From Vespula vulgaris (taxonomy: Eukaryota; Arthropoda; Insecta; Hymenoptera; Vespidae): 64,000 bases of DNA. Location of the stretch: assembly GCF_905475345.1 (NCBI RefSeq), contig NC_066599.1, forward strand, positions 4,684,501 through 4,748,500, read 5' to 3'. The notes beneath the pieces were generated by a model, which had not been told where the DNA came from, made no database searches, and saw nothing but the letters and a program-made list of their open reading frames with translations. Below are positions 26,301-41,300 of the stretch, in pieces; within the stretch, counting starts at the first letter, position 1; every line of letters begins with the position of its first letter. The position numbers and the translations under genes are program-made.

Positions 26301-29300
26301 TACTTCGGCTGAGCTAGAAACATCTTTACAAACAAAAGAACTTGCCTCGTCACAAACAGCTTCTTCTACAGTCATTACAGAACATGGTACGATTGAAACA
26401 ACGCTCGTAGAATCGCAAGTTAATATTCCTGAAAAAGACATCGATCGAGGTGTGACACCACAAAAAGCAACAGCCCATCATGATACATTTGAAAGTATTA
26501 TCGTAGAACAGAATTTGGTCGAAGAAAGTGAGAAAACCTTTGAAGGTACTTTTAAACCATCGATGCAAAAAGCAGACATCGATTTCCAACAGATCAAATC
26601 TTTGCAGATTTCTGAAATTATTACCGAAGATAAAGAAGATGTGTTTAATGTCGTTCCTAAGCGACAAGAAGTACAAGCTACAACTGAAATTGGACTATTT
26701 GAGACGGTACAAAAATCTTTAGTAGAAGGTATGCAAAGTGTAGAAGAGATTCGCAAAGAACAACCAATTTCCTCTCAAGCAAATTTATCACAAATTCCTA
26801 TCGAAGCTATTATTGAAACGGAAACAACATTAGGTGAACGAGAAGATACATTCGAAGGAAAAGATTTTAAACCAACTGAACAGAAAGGAAAAACTCATTT
26901 GGAAGGTTTAAGTACGGTTACAGTTACTGAAATTATTTCCAATGAGACCGAAGAGATTTTGCCTGCATCAACCGTTCCAAAAGAACAACAAGCACTTGCA
27001 AACTTGTTAAGTAAAGAGGCTATTGAAACCTTACAGGTTGTAACTATAGGAAGTGCTGAAGACATAACGGAACATATTAAATTCGAAGAAAAACAAACAA
27101 AAGTGGAAGTTGAAGAATTGTCAAGTGTATCCGTTTCTGAGATAATCTTAAATGAAACAGAAGATGTATTATTACAGAAAGAAGTTCCAAAGGATCAAAC
27201 AGCTCACTTAAATATTTCCGGTAGAGAAGTAGCTGAAACAACCGAGGTAATGACTAGCACCGAAACGCAAAATCTAAGTACAAAAGTACCGAAAGAAGAA
27301 AAAGGTAAACCTGGTTTGGAGGAATTAACGCCTTTAACTGTATCACAAATAGTTTCAAACGAAGCTGAAATAACTTTGCCTACTGCAGAAATACCTTCGG
27401 AAAAGGTCGCTCAATCTAGTTTACTTGGTAGAGATATCGCTGAAACTAGTCAAGTATTTACTATGACAAGCGCCGAGCAGTTAATATCATCCCAAGAGCC
27501 TGAAAAGTATAAAGGTAAACCAGGTTTAGAAGAGTTATCTTCATTAACAATATCCCAAATAATATCTCACGAAGTAGAAGAAACAATGCCTAGTCCAGAA
27601 GTTCCTACTGAAAGAGAGGCACAAGCAAATATTCTTGGTCGAGATGTAGCCCAAACGATGCAAGTGATGACTGTGTCCACTACAGAACAATTGGTTGAGT
27701 CCAAAATACCCGATGAACAAAAAGGATATCCAAGTTTTGAAGAATTATCACCTCTAACCATTTCGCAAATATTATCTAACGAAATGGAAGACGTATTGGC
27801 GGTAACAGAAAAACCTGCTAAAAAAACAGCACAACCAAGTTTATTTGGCAGAGATGTGGCAGAAACAAGTCAAGTATTAACCATGACAAATGCAGAAGAA
27901 TTTTCTAAATTAATTAAGCCTGAAGAACAGAAAGGAAAACCTCAGTTAGAGGAATTGTCTTCTGTATTAGTGTCCCAAGTAGTTTCTCATGAAACTGAAG
28001 ATGTCTTACCAAGTCCAGAACTGCCACATAAATTTACGGCAATATCTTTATTCTCCGGCAGAGAAGTTGCCGAAACCAGTCAAGTGTTATCCGTAAGTAA
28101 CGTCGAAGAAATGGAAAAACCTGAAATACCGAAAGAACAGAAAGGTAAACCTTATTTAGAAGAATTAACATCAGTATCCGTTTGTCAAATAATCTCAAAT
28201 GAATCAGAGGAAATTTTAATAAGTCCAGAAAAACCTGATCAAAAGATAGCAAAACCAAAATTACTTACCAGAGAAGTTGCCGAAAAAACTGAAATTTTAA
28301 CGCTCTCTAATGTAGAAGAAATGCCAAAACTTGAGAAACCTGAAAGTCAGAAAAGAAAACCGGAAGTAGATGAATTAAGTTCGCTCGTAGTCTCTGAAGT
28401 TATTTTCAGTGAAACAGAGAAAACTTTGCCAAACCCAGATGTACCCACGCAACGTAAAGCTTTTCCAAATATGTTAAGTATCGAGGCCGCAGAAATATCT
28501 GAAGTATTGACAGTAACAAATGTAGATCAATTAGAGAAGCCAAAACTACCAGAAGAACAAAAAGGTAGACTACAATTAGAGGAACTAAGTTCACTGTCAA
28601 TATCAGAAGTTGCAACCAACGAAATAGAGAAAGGCCTTCCAACTCCAGAAGAACCAACGAAACAAACTGCTCAACCTAGTTTGTTTGGCATACAAGTTGC
28701 TCAAAAATCTCAAGTAATAGCATCGTTAACGACAGAAAGTCTTGCTGAGACGACTATACCAGAGACTAAAACTATAATACCTGAACAGATACCTTATGAA
28801 AGTTTCGAAGAGATGCAAATGGTCCCACAGGAAAGTGAACATAATCTTGTTATCGACAAAACCATGTCATTGGCAACAGCTGAGGTTACTTTTCGAACGT
28901 CCGAAAGTTTTGAAGTAACTCAAATTATGACAACTGAAAAAGAAAGTAAACAAGAAGTTAAAGAAATGATAAAGGAAGTTAGTGCATTGCCTGATGTTGT
29001 GAAAACAGAAGTTGCTGTAAAAACTGAAATTCTTGTTGAAGATACAGCTCCGGAATTTAAAATTATAAAACCAGAAAGTAAAAAAGCACATGAACTTGAG
29101 GAACCCAAGAAAAGTATTATTGTCACAGAATTGGAAAATGTTGGAGAATGTGAATCAGTCTTGCTCGAATCCATTATGCCATTTACAAAGGTAGCAAATG
29201 TCTCAATTGAAGCTGATCGTCTGAAAAATGTAATAGGTGAGTATTACCATAGTAAATCTATATGACAATTGCTGACCAATGGACGTGACAATATTCAGAA

Positions 29301-32300
29301 ATGACCAATTGAAATGATATCTAACAAATGAACCGGGAAAAGAGTTTTATCTTTAAATAAATTAGAATGTTAATAAATTATTCTGGTGAATAAAAAAGAA
29401 CTATAACTGTGTAAAATGATAATATTCAATAAAAAATGAAAATAATGCATAGGTATCTAAGTAGCAAGCAATCGTGATAAATAGGTAAGTAGAAAGTACA
29501 TTATAAATACAGTCAGATGGAGATCAAGAAACGGGGTAAAAATTCACAAACAATCAATACATTTTGATAATCGGTCTGAAAACAAACACTATACAACACA
29601 AGTATACAAATGCACCACTAATCACAAATATATATATCATCACAAAAATAACCAATATCATACTCGATTAAACAAGGTATATGACCTTGTTTATATCTGT
29701 ATACATTATCTGTTCAACAATGTAATACAGATACACATAATGTTCATCGATAGATATTATTTATATCCTTTCCACTTAAATCATTACGTATTGTATCACA
29801 GGATAATATAAAAATATAAAATACCACTAAAATTAATCCTGTCAATATCCAACAATGTATCCATGCAGCATAGAAGTCAAACCAAATAAAGTAATCAACA
29901 AATTGTCAGTTCCCTACAACATCTTTGTCATATCACACCTGTTCTGTATACATTTCAGAAACAAAAGAAGCACCAGTGCAACATGACACCACAATCACAT
30001 TATCACACAAAACAAAACACGATATAACACAACCATCGTTTGAATCTGATACTGAGGTGACAGAAGAATACACAACGAAATTTAGGCGTGGCAGCAAGGA
30101 CGAAGATACTGCAGCTATTAAAACAAAGAAAACAATTATACGAAAGAAAAAGCCATTGGGAAAAGAAGACAATGTTGTCGTTATCGAAGAAGAATTAGAA
30201 AATATTAAATCAACCTTACCACAAATACCGAAAAAACAATTTATGTCAATAGAAGAAATAACAGACATTGTAGACGAGGAAGAAATAATACCAACAAAAA
30301 TAGAAGAAATAGAGGATACTCCACTTGAGGAATACAAAAAACAGGATCAGCAAAGGAAAGTACCCAAACGAAAAGAGAAGAAAGAACACTTCATAGAAGA
30401 AGTAACGACAGAAAAACCAATAGAAAAACTGTTTAGGACAGCTACTGAAAGAAAACAAGAAGAGGAAACAATAGAGGAAATAATTCTGACCAAACCAAAA
30501 ACGAAGAGAGTAAGCGAGACCACTGAAATTGCAAGGGGCATAAAAGTAGCACAAACAATACCAGAAGAAGAAACGAAAGAAATTCCGGAAGAAATAATAG
30601 AAGTCGTCGACACTCCAACAAAAAAAGTAATAAAAAAGAAAAAAACTAAGAAGGGACAACATACAGTTATAACACAAGAAACTGTACAAAAAACAGCAGA
30701 TGAGACAAAGATCATGGAGGATCAGAAGATAATTGAAATTACTGAGACACCATTTAAGAAGGTAATCAAAAAGAAAAAGACACGAATCACTGAGGCTGGT
30801 GTACCTGAGGAAGTAGTGGAAGAGATCGTTATTGAAAAACCAAAGGAAGAGCAAGCCAAGCTAATTCTGGAAGAGTTAGCAAGAGCTAAGGAAGAAATGA
30901 CAGAAGTGATCGAAGTAACAGAAACACCGACTACGAAAATAATAAAACGGAAAAAGAAGCCAACCAAGAAAGGTGAGGCAACTGTGATAACAGAAGAGAT
31001 TATACAGAAAACTGGAGATGAAGCCAAGATCATGGAGGAACAGCAGATCGTGGAAATTACTGAGACGCCATTGAAGAAGGTAATCAAAAAGAAGAAGACA
31101 CGAATCACTGAGGCTGGTGTACCTGAGGAAGTAGTCGAAGAGATCGTTATTGAAAAACCAAAGGAAGAGCAAGCCAAGCCAATTCTAGAAGAGTTAGAAA
31201 GGGCTAAAGAAGAAAAGCCAGAAGTGATCGAAGTAACAGAAACACCGACTACGAAAATAATAAAACGGAAAAAGAAGCCAACCAAGAAAGGTGAGGCAAC
31301 TGTGATAACAGAAGAGATTATACAGAAAACTGGAGATGAAGCCAAGATCATGGAGGAACAGCAGATCGTGGAAATTACTGAGACGCCATTGAAGAAGGTA
31401 ATCAAAAAGAAGAAGACACGAATCACTGAGGCTGGTGTACCTGAGGAAGTAGTCGAAGAGATCGTTATTGAAAAACCAAAGGAAGAGCAAGCCAAGCCAA
31501 TTCTGGAAGAGTTAGAAAGGGCTGAAGAAGAAAAGCCAGAAGTGATCGAAGTAACAGAAACACCAACAACGAAAATAATAAAAAGGAAAAAGAAACCAAC
31601 CAAAAAAGGTGAAGCAACTGTGATAACAGAAGAGATTATACAGAAAACTGGAGATGAAGCCAAGATAATGGAGGAACAGCAGATCGAGGAAATTACTGAG
31701 ACGCCATTGAAGAAGGTAATCAAAAAGAAGAAGACACGAATCACTGAGGCTGGTGTACCTGAGGAAGTAGTCGAAGAGATCGTCATTGAAAAACCAAAGG
31801 AAGAGCAAGCCAAGCCAATTCTAGAAGAGTTAGAAAGGGCTAAAGAAGAAAAGCCAGAAGTGATCGAAGTAACAGAAACACCAACAGCGAAAATAATAAA
31901 AAGGAAAAAGAGGCCAACCAAAAAAGGTGAAGCAACTGTGATAACAGAAGAGATTATACAGAAAACTGGAGACGAAGCCAAGATAATGGAGGAACAGCAG
32001 ATCGTGGAAATTACTGAGACGCCATTGAAGAAGGTAATCAAAAAGAAGAAGACACGAATCACTGAGGCTGGTGTACCTGAGGAAGTAGTCGAAGAGATCG
32101 TTGTTGAAAAACCAAAAGAAGAGCAAGCCAAGCCAATTCTAGAAGAGTTAGAAAGGGCTAAAGAAGAAAAGCCAGAAGTGATCGAAGTAACAGAAACACC
32201 AACAACGAAAATAATAAAAAGGAAAAAGAGGCCAACCAAAAAAGGTGAAGCAACTGTGGTAACAGAAGAGATTATACAGAAAACTGGAGATGAAGCCAAG

Positions 32301-35300
32301 ATAATGGAGGAACAGCAGATCGTGGAAATTACTGAGACGCCATTGAAGAAGGTAATCAAAAAGAAGAAGACACGAATCACTGAGGCTGGTGTACCTGAGG
32401 AAGTAGTCGAAGAGATCGTTATTGAAAAGCCAAAGGAAGAGCAAGCGAAGCCAATTCTGGAAGTGTTAGAAAGGGCTAAAGAAGAAAAGCCAGAAGTGAT
32501 CGAAGTAACAGAAACACCGACTACGAAAATAATAAAACGGAAAAAGAAGCCAACCAAGAAAGGTGAGGCAACTGTGATAACAGAAGAGATTATGCAGAAA
32601 ACTGGAGATGAAGCCAAGATCATGGAGGAACAGCAGATCGTGGAAATTACTGAGACGCCATTGAAGAAGGTAATCAAAAAGAAGAAGACACGAATCACTG
32701 AGGCTGGTGTACCTGAGGAAGTAGTCGAAGAGATCGTTATTGAAAAACCAAAGGAAGAGCAAGCCAAGCCAATTCTAGAAGAGTTAGAAAGGGCTAAAGA
32801 AGAAAAGCCAGAAGTGATCGAAGTAACAGAAACACCAACAACGAAAATAATAAAAAGGAAAAAGAGGCCAACCAAAAAAGGTGAAGCAACTGTGGTAACA
32901 GAAGAGATTATACAGAAAACTGGAGATGAAGCCAAGATCATGGAGGAACAGCAGATCGTGGAAATTACTGAGACGCCATTGAAGAAGGTAATCAAAAAGA
33001 AGAAGACACGAATCACTGAGGCTGGTGTACCTGAGGAAGTAGTCGAAGAGATCGTTATTGAAAAACCAAAGGAAGAGCAAGCCAAGCCAATTCTAGAAGA
33101 GTTAGAAAGGGCTAAAGAAGAAAAGCCAGAAGTGATCGAAGTAACAGAAACACCAACAACGAAAATAATAAAAAGGAAAAAGAGGCCAACCAAAAAAGGT
33201 GAAGCAACTGTGATAACAGAAGAGATTATACAGAAAACTGGAGATGAAGCCAAGATAATGGAGGAACAGCAGATCGTGGAAATTACTGAGACGCCATTGA
33301 AGAAGGTAATCAAAAAGAAGAAGACACGAATCACTGAGGCTGGTGTACCTGAGGAAGTAGTCGAAGAGATCGTTATTGAAAAACCAAAGGAAGAGCAAGC
33401 CAAGCCAATTCTAGAAGAGTTAGAAAAGGCTAAAGAAGAAAAGCCAGAAGTGATCGAAGTAACAGAAACACCAACTACGAAAATAATAAAACGGAAAAAG
33501 AAGCCAACCAAGAAAGGTGAGGCAACTGTGATAACAGAAGAGATTATACAGAAAACTGGAGATGAAGCCAAGATCATGGAGGAACAGCAGATCGTGGAAA
33601 TTACTGAGACGCCATTGAAGAAGGTAATCAAAAAGAAGAAGACACGAATCACTGAGGCGGGTGTACCTGAGGAAGTAGTCGAAGAGATCGTTATTGAAAA
33701 ACCAAAGGAAGAGCAAGCCAAGCCAATTCTAGAAGAGTTAGAAAGGGCTAAAGAAGAAAAGCCAGAAGTGATCGAAGTAACAGAAACACCGACTACGAAA
33801 ATAATAAAACGGAAAAAGAAGCCAACCAAAAAAGGTGAGGCAACTGTGATAACAGAAGAGATTATACAGAAAACTGGAGATGAAGCCAAGATCATGGAGG
33901 AACAGCAGATCGTGGAAATTACCGAGACGCCATTGAAGAAGGTAATCAAAAAGAAGAAGACACGAATCACTGAGGCTGGTGTACCTGAGGAAGTAGTCGA
34001 AGAGATCGTTATTGAAAAACCAAAGGAAGAGCAAGCCAAGCCAATTCTAGAAGAGTTAGAAAGGGCTAAAGAAGAAAAGCCAGAAGTGATCGAAGTAACA
34101 GAAACACCGACTACGAAAATAATAAAACGGAAAAAGAAGCCAACCAAGAAAGGTGAGGCAACTGTGATAACAGAAGAGATTATACAGAAAACTGGAGATG
34201 AAGCCAAGATCATGGAGGAACAGCAGATCGTGGAAATTACTGAGACGCCATTGAAGAAGGTAATCAAAAAGAAGAAGACACGAATCACTGAGGCGGGTGT
34301 ACCTGAGGAAGTAGTCGAAGAGATCGTTATTGAAAAGCCAAAGGAAGAGCAAGCCAAGCCAATTCTAGAAGAGTTAGAAAGGGCTAAAGAAGAAAAGCCA
34401 GAAGTGATCGAAGTAACAGAAACACCGACTACGAAAATAATAAAACGGAAAAAGAAGCCAACCAAGAAAGGTGAGGCAACTGTGATAACAGAAGAGATTA
34501 TACAGAAAACTGGAGATGAAGCCAAGATCATGGAGGAACAGCAGATCGTGGAAATTACTGAGACGCCATTGAAGAAGGTAATCAAAAAGAAGAAGACACG
34601 AATCACTGAGGCGGGTGTACCTGAAGAAGTAGTAGAAGAGATCGTTATTGAAAAACCAAAGGAAGAGCAAGCCAAGCCAATTCTGGAAGAGTTAGAAAGG
34701 GCTGAAGAAGAAAAGCCAGAAGTGATTGAAGTAACAGAAACACCGACTACGAAAATAATAAAACGGAAAAAGAAGCCAACCAAGAAAGGTGAGGCAACTG
34801 TGATATCACAAGAGATTATACAAAAAACTGGAGACGAAGCCAAGATCATGGAGGAACAGCAGATCGTGGAAATTACTGAGACGCCATTGAAGAAGGTAAT
34901 CAAAAAGAAGAAGACACGAATCATGGAGGCTGGTGTACCTGAAGAAGTAGTAGAAGAGATCGTTATTGAAAAACCAAAGGAAGAGCAAGCCAAGCCAATT
35001 CTGGAAGTGTTAGAAAGGGCTGAAGAAGAAAAGCCAGAAGTGATCGAAGTAACAGAAACACCGACTACGAAAATAATAAAACGGAAAAAGAAGCCAACCA
35101 AAAAAGGTGAGGCAACTGTGATAACAGAAGAGATTATACAGAAAACTGGAGATGAAGCCAAGATCATGGAGGAACAGCAGATCGTGGAAATTACTGAGAC
35201 GCCATTGAAGAAGGTAATCAAAAAGAAGAAGACACGAATCACTGAGGCGGGTGTACCTGAGGAAGTAGTCGAAGAGATCGTTATTGAAAAACCAAAGGAA

Positions 35301-38300
35301 GAGCAAGCCAAGCCAATTCTAGAAGAGTTAGAAAGGGCTAAAGAAGAAAAGCCAGAAGTGATCGAAGTAACAGAAACACCGACTACGAAAATAATAAAAC
35401 GGAAAAAGAAGCCAACCAAAAAAGGTGAGGCAACTGTGATAACAGAAGAGATTATACAGAAAACTGGAGATGAAGCCAAGATCATGGAGGAACAGCAGAT
35501 CGTGGAAATTACCGAGACGCCATTGAAGAAGGTAATCAAAAAGAAGAAGACACGAATCACTGAGGCTGGTGTACCTGAGGAAGTAGTCGAAGAGATCGTT
35601 ATTGAAAAACCAAAGGAAGAGCAAGCCAAGCCAATTCTAGAAGAGTTAGAAAGGGCTAAAGAAGAAAAGCCAGAAGTGATCGAAGTAACAGAAACACCGA
35701 CTACGAAAATAATAAAACGGAAAAAGAAGCCAACCAAGAAAGGTGAGGCAACTGTGATAACAGAAGAGATTATACAGAAAACTGGAGATGAAGCCAAGAT
35801 CATGGAGGAACAGCAGATCGTGGAAATTACTGAGACGCCATTGAAGAAGGTAATCAAAAAGAAGAAGACACGAATCACTGAGGCGGGTGTACCTGAGGAA
35901 GTAGTCGAAGAGATCGTTATTGAAAAGCCAAAGGAAGAGCAAGCCAAGCCAATTCTAGAAGAGTTAGAAAGGGCTAAAGAAGAAAAGCCAGAAGTGATCG
36001 AAGTAACAGAAACACCGACTACGAAAATAATAAAACGGAAAAAGAAGCCAACCAAGAAAGGTGAGGCAACTGTGATAACAGAAGAGATTATACAGAAAAC
36101 TGGAGATGAAGCCAAGATCATGGAGGAACAGCAGATCGTGGAAATTACTGAGACGCCATTGAAGAAGGTAATCAAAAAGAAGAAGACACGAATCACTGAG
36201 GCGGGTGTACCTGAAGAAGTAGTAGAAGAGATCGTTATTGAAAAACCAAAGGAAGAGCAAGCCAAGCCAATTCTGGAAGAGTTAGAAAGGGCTGAAGAAG
36301 AAAAGCCAGAAGTGATTGAAGTAACAGAAACACCGACTACGAAAATAATAAAACGGAAAAAGAAGCCAACCAAGAAAGGTGAGGCAACTGTGATATCACA
36401 AGAGATTATACAAAAAACTGGAGACGAAGCCAAGATCATGGAGGAACAGCAGATCGTGGAAATTACTGAGACGCCATTGAAGAAGGTAATCAAAAAGAAG
36501 AAGACACGAATCATGGAGGCTGGTGTACCTGAAGAAGTAGTAGAAGAGATCGTTATTGAAAAACCAAAGGAAGAGCAAGCCAAGCCAATTCTGGAAGTGT
36601 TAGAAAGGGCTGAAGAAGAAAAGCCAGAAGTGATCGAAGTAACAGAAACACCGACTACGAAAATAATAAAACGGAAAAAGAAGCCAACCAAAAAAGGTGA
36701 GGCAACTGTGATAACAGAAGAGATTATACAGAAAACTGGAGATGAAGCCAAGATCATGGAGGAACAGCAGATCGTGGAAATTACTGAGACGCCATTGAAG
36801 AAGGTAATCAAAAAGAAGAAGACACGAATCACTGAGGCTGGTGTACCTGAGGAAGTAGTCGAAGAGATCGTTATTGAAAAGCCAAAGGAAGAGCAAGCGA
36901 AGCCAATTTTGGAAGTGTTAGAAGGAGCTAAAGAAGAAAAGCCAGAAGTGATCGAAGTAACAGAAACACCGACTACGAAAATAATAAAACGGAAAAAGAA
37001 GCCAACCAAAAAAGGTGAGGCAACTGTGATAACAGAAGAGATTATACAGAAAACTGGAGATGAAGCCAAGATCATGGAGGAACAGCAGATCGTGGAAATT
37101 ACTGAGACGCCATTGAAGAAGGTAATCAAAAAGAAGAAGACACGAATCACTGAGGCTGGTGTACCTGAGGAAGTAGTCGAAGAGATCGTTATTGAAAAGC
37201 CAAAGGAAGAGCAAGCGAAGCCAATTCTGGAAGTGTTAGAAGGAGCTAAAGAAGAAAAGCCAGAAGTGATCGAAGTAACAGAAACACCGACTACGAAAAT
37301 AATAAAACGGAAAAAGAAGCCAACCAAAAAAGGTGAGGCAACTGTGATAACAGAAGAGATTATACAGAAAACTGGAGATGAAGCCAAGATCATGGAGGAA
37401 CAGCAGATCGTGGAAATTACCGAGACGCCATTGAAGAAGGTAATCAAAAAGAAGAAGACACGAATCACTGAGGCTGGTGTACCTGAGGAAGTAGTCGAAG
37501 AGATCGTTACTGAAAAGCCAAAGGAAGAGCAAGCGAAGCCAATTCTGGAAGTGTTAGAAGGAGCTAAAGAAGAAAAGCCAGAAGTGATCGAAGTAACAGA
37601 AACACCGACTACGAAAATAATAAAACGGAAAAAGAAGCCAACCAAAAAAGGTGAGGCAGTTGTGATAACAGAAGAGATTATACAGAAAACTGGAGATGAA
37701 GCCAAGATCATGGAGGAACAGCAGATCGTGGAAATTACTGAGACGCCATTGAAGAAGGTAATCAAAAAGAAAAAGACACGAATCACTGAGACTGGTGTAC
37801 CTGAGGATGTAGTGGAAGAGATTGTTGTAGAAAAACCGAAGGATGAACAGCTTATACCTTCTACTCATATAGACGAAACTGTAAAAATTTCCGAAGTTCC
37901 AATTACAGAATCTGTTGATATAGAGGCAGTGATGCCAGCAGATAAAGAACTGGATGAAGTGGCTCATTTGAAGAAGAAAAAGAAGAAAATTCCTAAGAAG
38001 TATGAAACTGATTCGATAGAGGCAGAATATGAAAAACCAAGTTTAGAACCATTGCATGAGAAAATTGAGAGTGTTCCAAGGAAGAAGAAAGAAAAGAAAC
38101 CGCTTTCTCCAGAGTTACAGAAATTAATACCACAAAGAATAGAAAGGAAAGAAATAAAACCAACAAAACTACAATATTCGAAACCTGAAGATGTTATTCA
38201 AATCGGTACAGTAAAATTGCGGAAGGTTGTAGTACCAAAGAAGAAGGAACCTAAAATTACAAAAATTCCAAAAATATTATTACGCAGTAGAATCACATTT

Positions 38301-41300
38301 ATAGGTGATTATCCACCTGAGTTGCAAAAACCAAAACTTACACTTCTTGAAGAGAATCCTATTCAAGTTGGTATTCTTTCAAGAAACACTGAAGAAGCAC
38401 TTAAAGTATTGAAGAAAAAGATTAGAAAACCTAAGTTGCCGGAGAAAGAAATAACGGAATTAGAGAAACTGGATCAGGAATTTGAAAAATTGAAAGAAAT
38501 TCCTTTAGAGGAAATAGAAGATAAATCGATATATGAACGTAAGCCTAAGAAAAAGATAGGAAAACCAGAGGAACCACAAAAATTGGTCATACAAAAAGGT
38601 AAGATTCCTGCACAGGAAGAACCACAATCCGAAGAAATTAAATTAAAGAAAGTGCCTTCTAAAGAAGTAGAAGGAATCGAAGAAACTCCGAAGAAACCTG
38701 TAAGAAAAGACAAAGACACAACAGAATCTAAAGAAACGAAACGAAAACCCAAGACAAAACTTGAGCAGGAAGAATTTAAACCTACTGACTTTGATAGACC
38801 GGAGCTTGAAAAGTATGTACCCGAAGAGATTGAAAAACCAGAAGAAGCTAAACCTGAGCCGACACCAAAACCTTATATTAAGGAAGAACGAAAGAAACCT
38901 GATCAAGAAATCGAACAAATTCCATTAATCCCAGGAAAACCAAAATCTCCAGAACCCACAGAAGAACCTGAAGTAAAGTTCCGAATACCACAAAAAGAAA
39001 AACCTGAGGAAGAACCAGAAACTATAATTTTAAAAGGTTGGAAGAAAGAAAAACCAGAAGATGAAGGTCCGGAAAAATTCTTGAGTATACAAGTCGAAAC
39101 TCTTCCTGAACTTCCAAAAGATGAAACAGATGAAGGTGTGACACTACCTAAAATGAAGTTGAAAAAACCTAAGAAAAAGCCTATTTCAGATGATGCACAG
39201 TTGCTAGAACAGATTCCTAGCCAAGAAGCAAGTCCAGAAGATATTATAGTCACCTTAGATAAACTTGAAGACCTTGAGAAAGAAGAAGAAATTAGTGTTC
39301 CAGAAGAAGTAAAAGAAAAGCCTGTCACAAAAAAGAAGAAAAAGAAGATCCCTAAAAAAGATGATATAGAAGAGTGGGTAGAACCAGAATATGAAAGACC
39401 TGTATTGGAACCTATGCCAGAAAAGATACAATGGGAACCAACAAAGAAAAAGAAAGAGAAGAAACCACTACCTCCAGAGCTCCAAAAATTAGTGCCACAA
39501 AAAATAGAAAGAAAGGAAATAAAACCAACGAAATTAAAATACATGGAGCCACAAGATGTTGTACAATTCGGTTCAATAAAATTGAAAAAAGTAGCAATAC
39601 CAAAGAAAAAAGATACTACTGTGGCAAAAATTCCAAAGATCTTATTACGCAGTTGGATCACATTTATTGGTGATTATCCACCAGAGTTACAAAAGCCGAA
39701 ACTTACACTTCTTGAAGAGAATCCTATTCAAGTTGGTATTCTTTCAAGAAACACTGAAGAAGCACTTAAAGTATTGAAGAAAAAGATTAGAAAACCTAAG
39801 TTGCCGGAGAAAGAAATAACGGAATTAGAGAAACTGGATCAGGAATTTGAAAAATTGAAAGAAATTCCTTTAGAGGAAATAGAAGATAAATCGATATATG
39901 AACGTAAGCCTAAGAAAAAGATAGGAAAACCAGAGGAACCACAAAAATTGGTCATACAAAAAGGTAAGATTCCTGCACAGGAAGAACCACAATCTGAAGA
40001 AATTAAATTAAAGAAAGTGCCTTCTAAAGAAGTAGAAGGAATCGAAGAAACTCCGAAGAAACCTGTAAGAAAAGACAAAGACACAACAGAATCTAAAGAA
40101 ACGAAACGAAAACCCAAGACAAAACTTGAGCAGGAAGAATTTAAACCTACTGACTTTGATAGACCGGAGCTTGAAAAGTATGTACCCGAAGAGATTGAAA
40201 AACCAGAAGAAGCTAAACCTGAGCCGACACCAAAACCTTATATTAAGGAAGAACGAAAGAAACCTGATCAAGAAATCGAACAAATCCCATTAATCCCAGG
40301 AAAACCAAAATCTCCAGAGTCCAAAGAAGAACCTGAAATAAAGTTCCGAATACCACAAAAAGAAAAACCTGTGGAAGAACCAGAAACTATAATTTTAAAA
40401 GGTTGGAAGAAAGAAAAACCAGAAGATGAAGGTTCGGAGAAATTCCTGAATATACAAGCCGAAACTCTTCCTGAACTTCCGAAAGATGAAACAGATGGAG
40501 ATGTAGCACTACGTAAAACGAAGATTAAAAAACCTAAGAAAAAAGCTGTCCCGGAAGAAACAGTTGATAAGACAAAACTGGATTTACTTCCAGACAAAGA
40601 AGAAGAAACTGTCGTTATGATAGAGAAAATTCCTATTAAAGAAATTGAACAAGTGGAAGGTATGACTACAGAAGAAGTTGTAGAAAAGGTAGTGGTAAGG
40701 AAGAAAAAGAAAAAGATTGACGATTTGTCAGAAAAGCAAGAAAAAGTAAATGGCATCCCGTTAGGTAAGGATGAAATAATGGAAGTTGCAGATATTATCA
40801 CTTTAGTGGAACATAAAGACACGTCAAATAAAGACAAAACTATACTACCCTTAACAGCTTTAACTGATGATATCGAAGACACTACACCAGAAACACATGA
40901 TAGGCCAAAATACACAAGACCGTTAAAACCTAAAACTGATGAAATCGTATCAGAAGGTAAGCCCATTTTCACGTAATAATATTGTCAACCCTAAAAAGCT
41001 ATATATATTATATATATAATGTGTATATAATATATATAATATATTACATACATAAGTATGTAATATTTATGTGTATATATATATAATATATATTTTATAT
41101 TATATATTTTATATTATATATAAATATATATTTTCTACATATATACGTATATTGTACATCTATTCCTAAAATATTTCCAAAAAAATACATCAACACAAGT
41201 ATACTGCATATAACACCATTTACTACCTTATTCATTCATACAGACAATATAGGTTGGGATTGGTTGTATCCCTAATTTCAACGGAAATATCATATTAAAA

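Noticed and set aside
30722..37786. A 2,354-codon open frame on the minus strand opposite the 318-bp array
   Set aside because: It has exactly the same 318-bp period as the sense array and arises because the repeated sense codons contain no antisense stops. The product is a Ser/Phe/Ile-rich shadow; the sense frame is spliced in phase with neighbouring exons.
30876..37967. About 22 identical 98-codon minus-strand frames
   Set aside because: One per 318-bp unit in the other antisense frame; repeat artefacts, not small genes.
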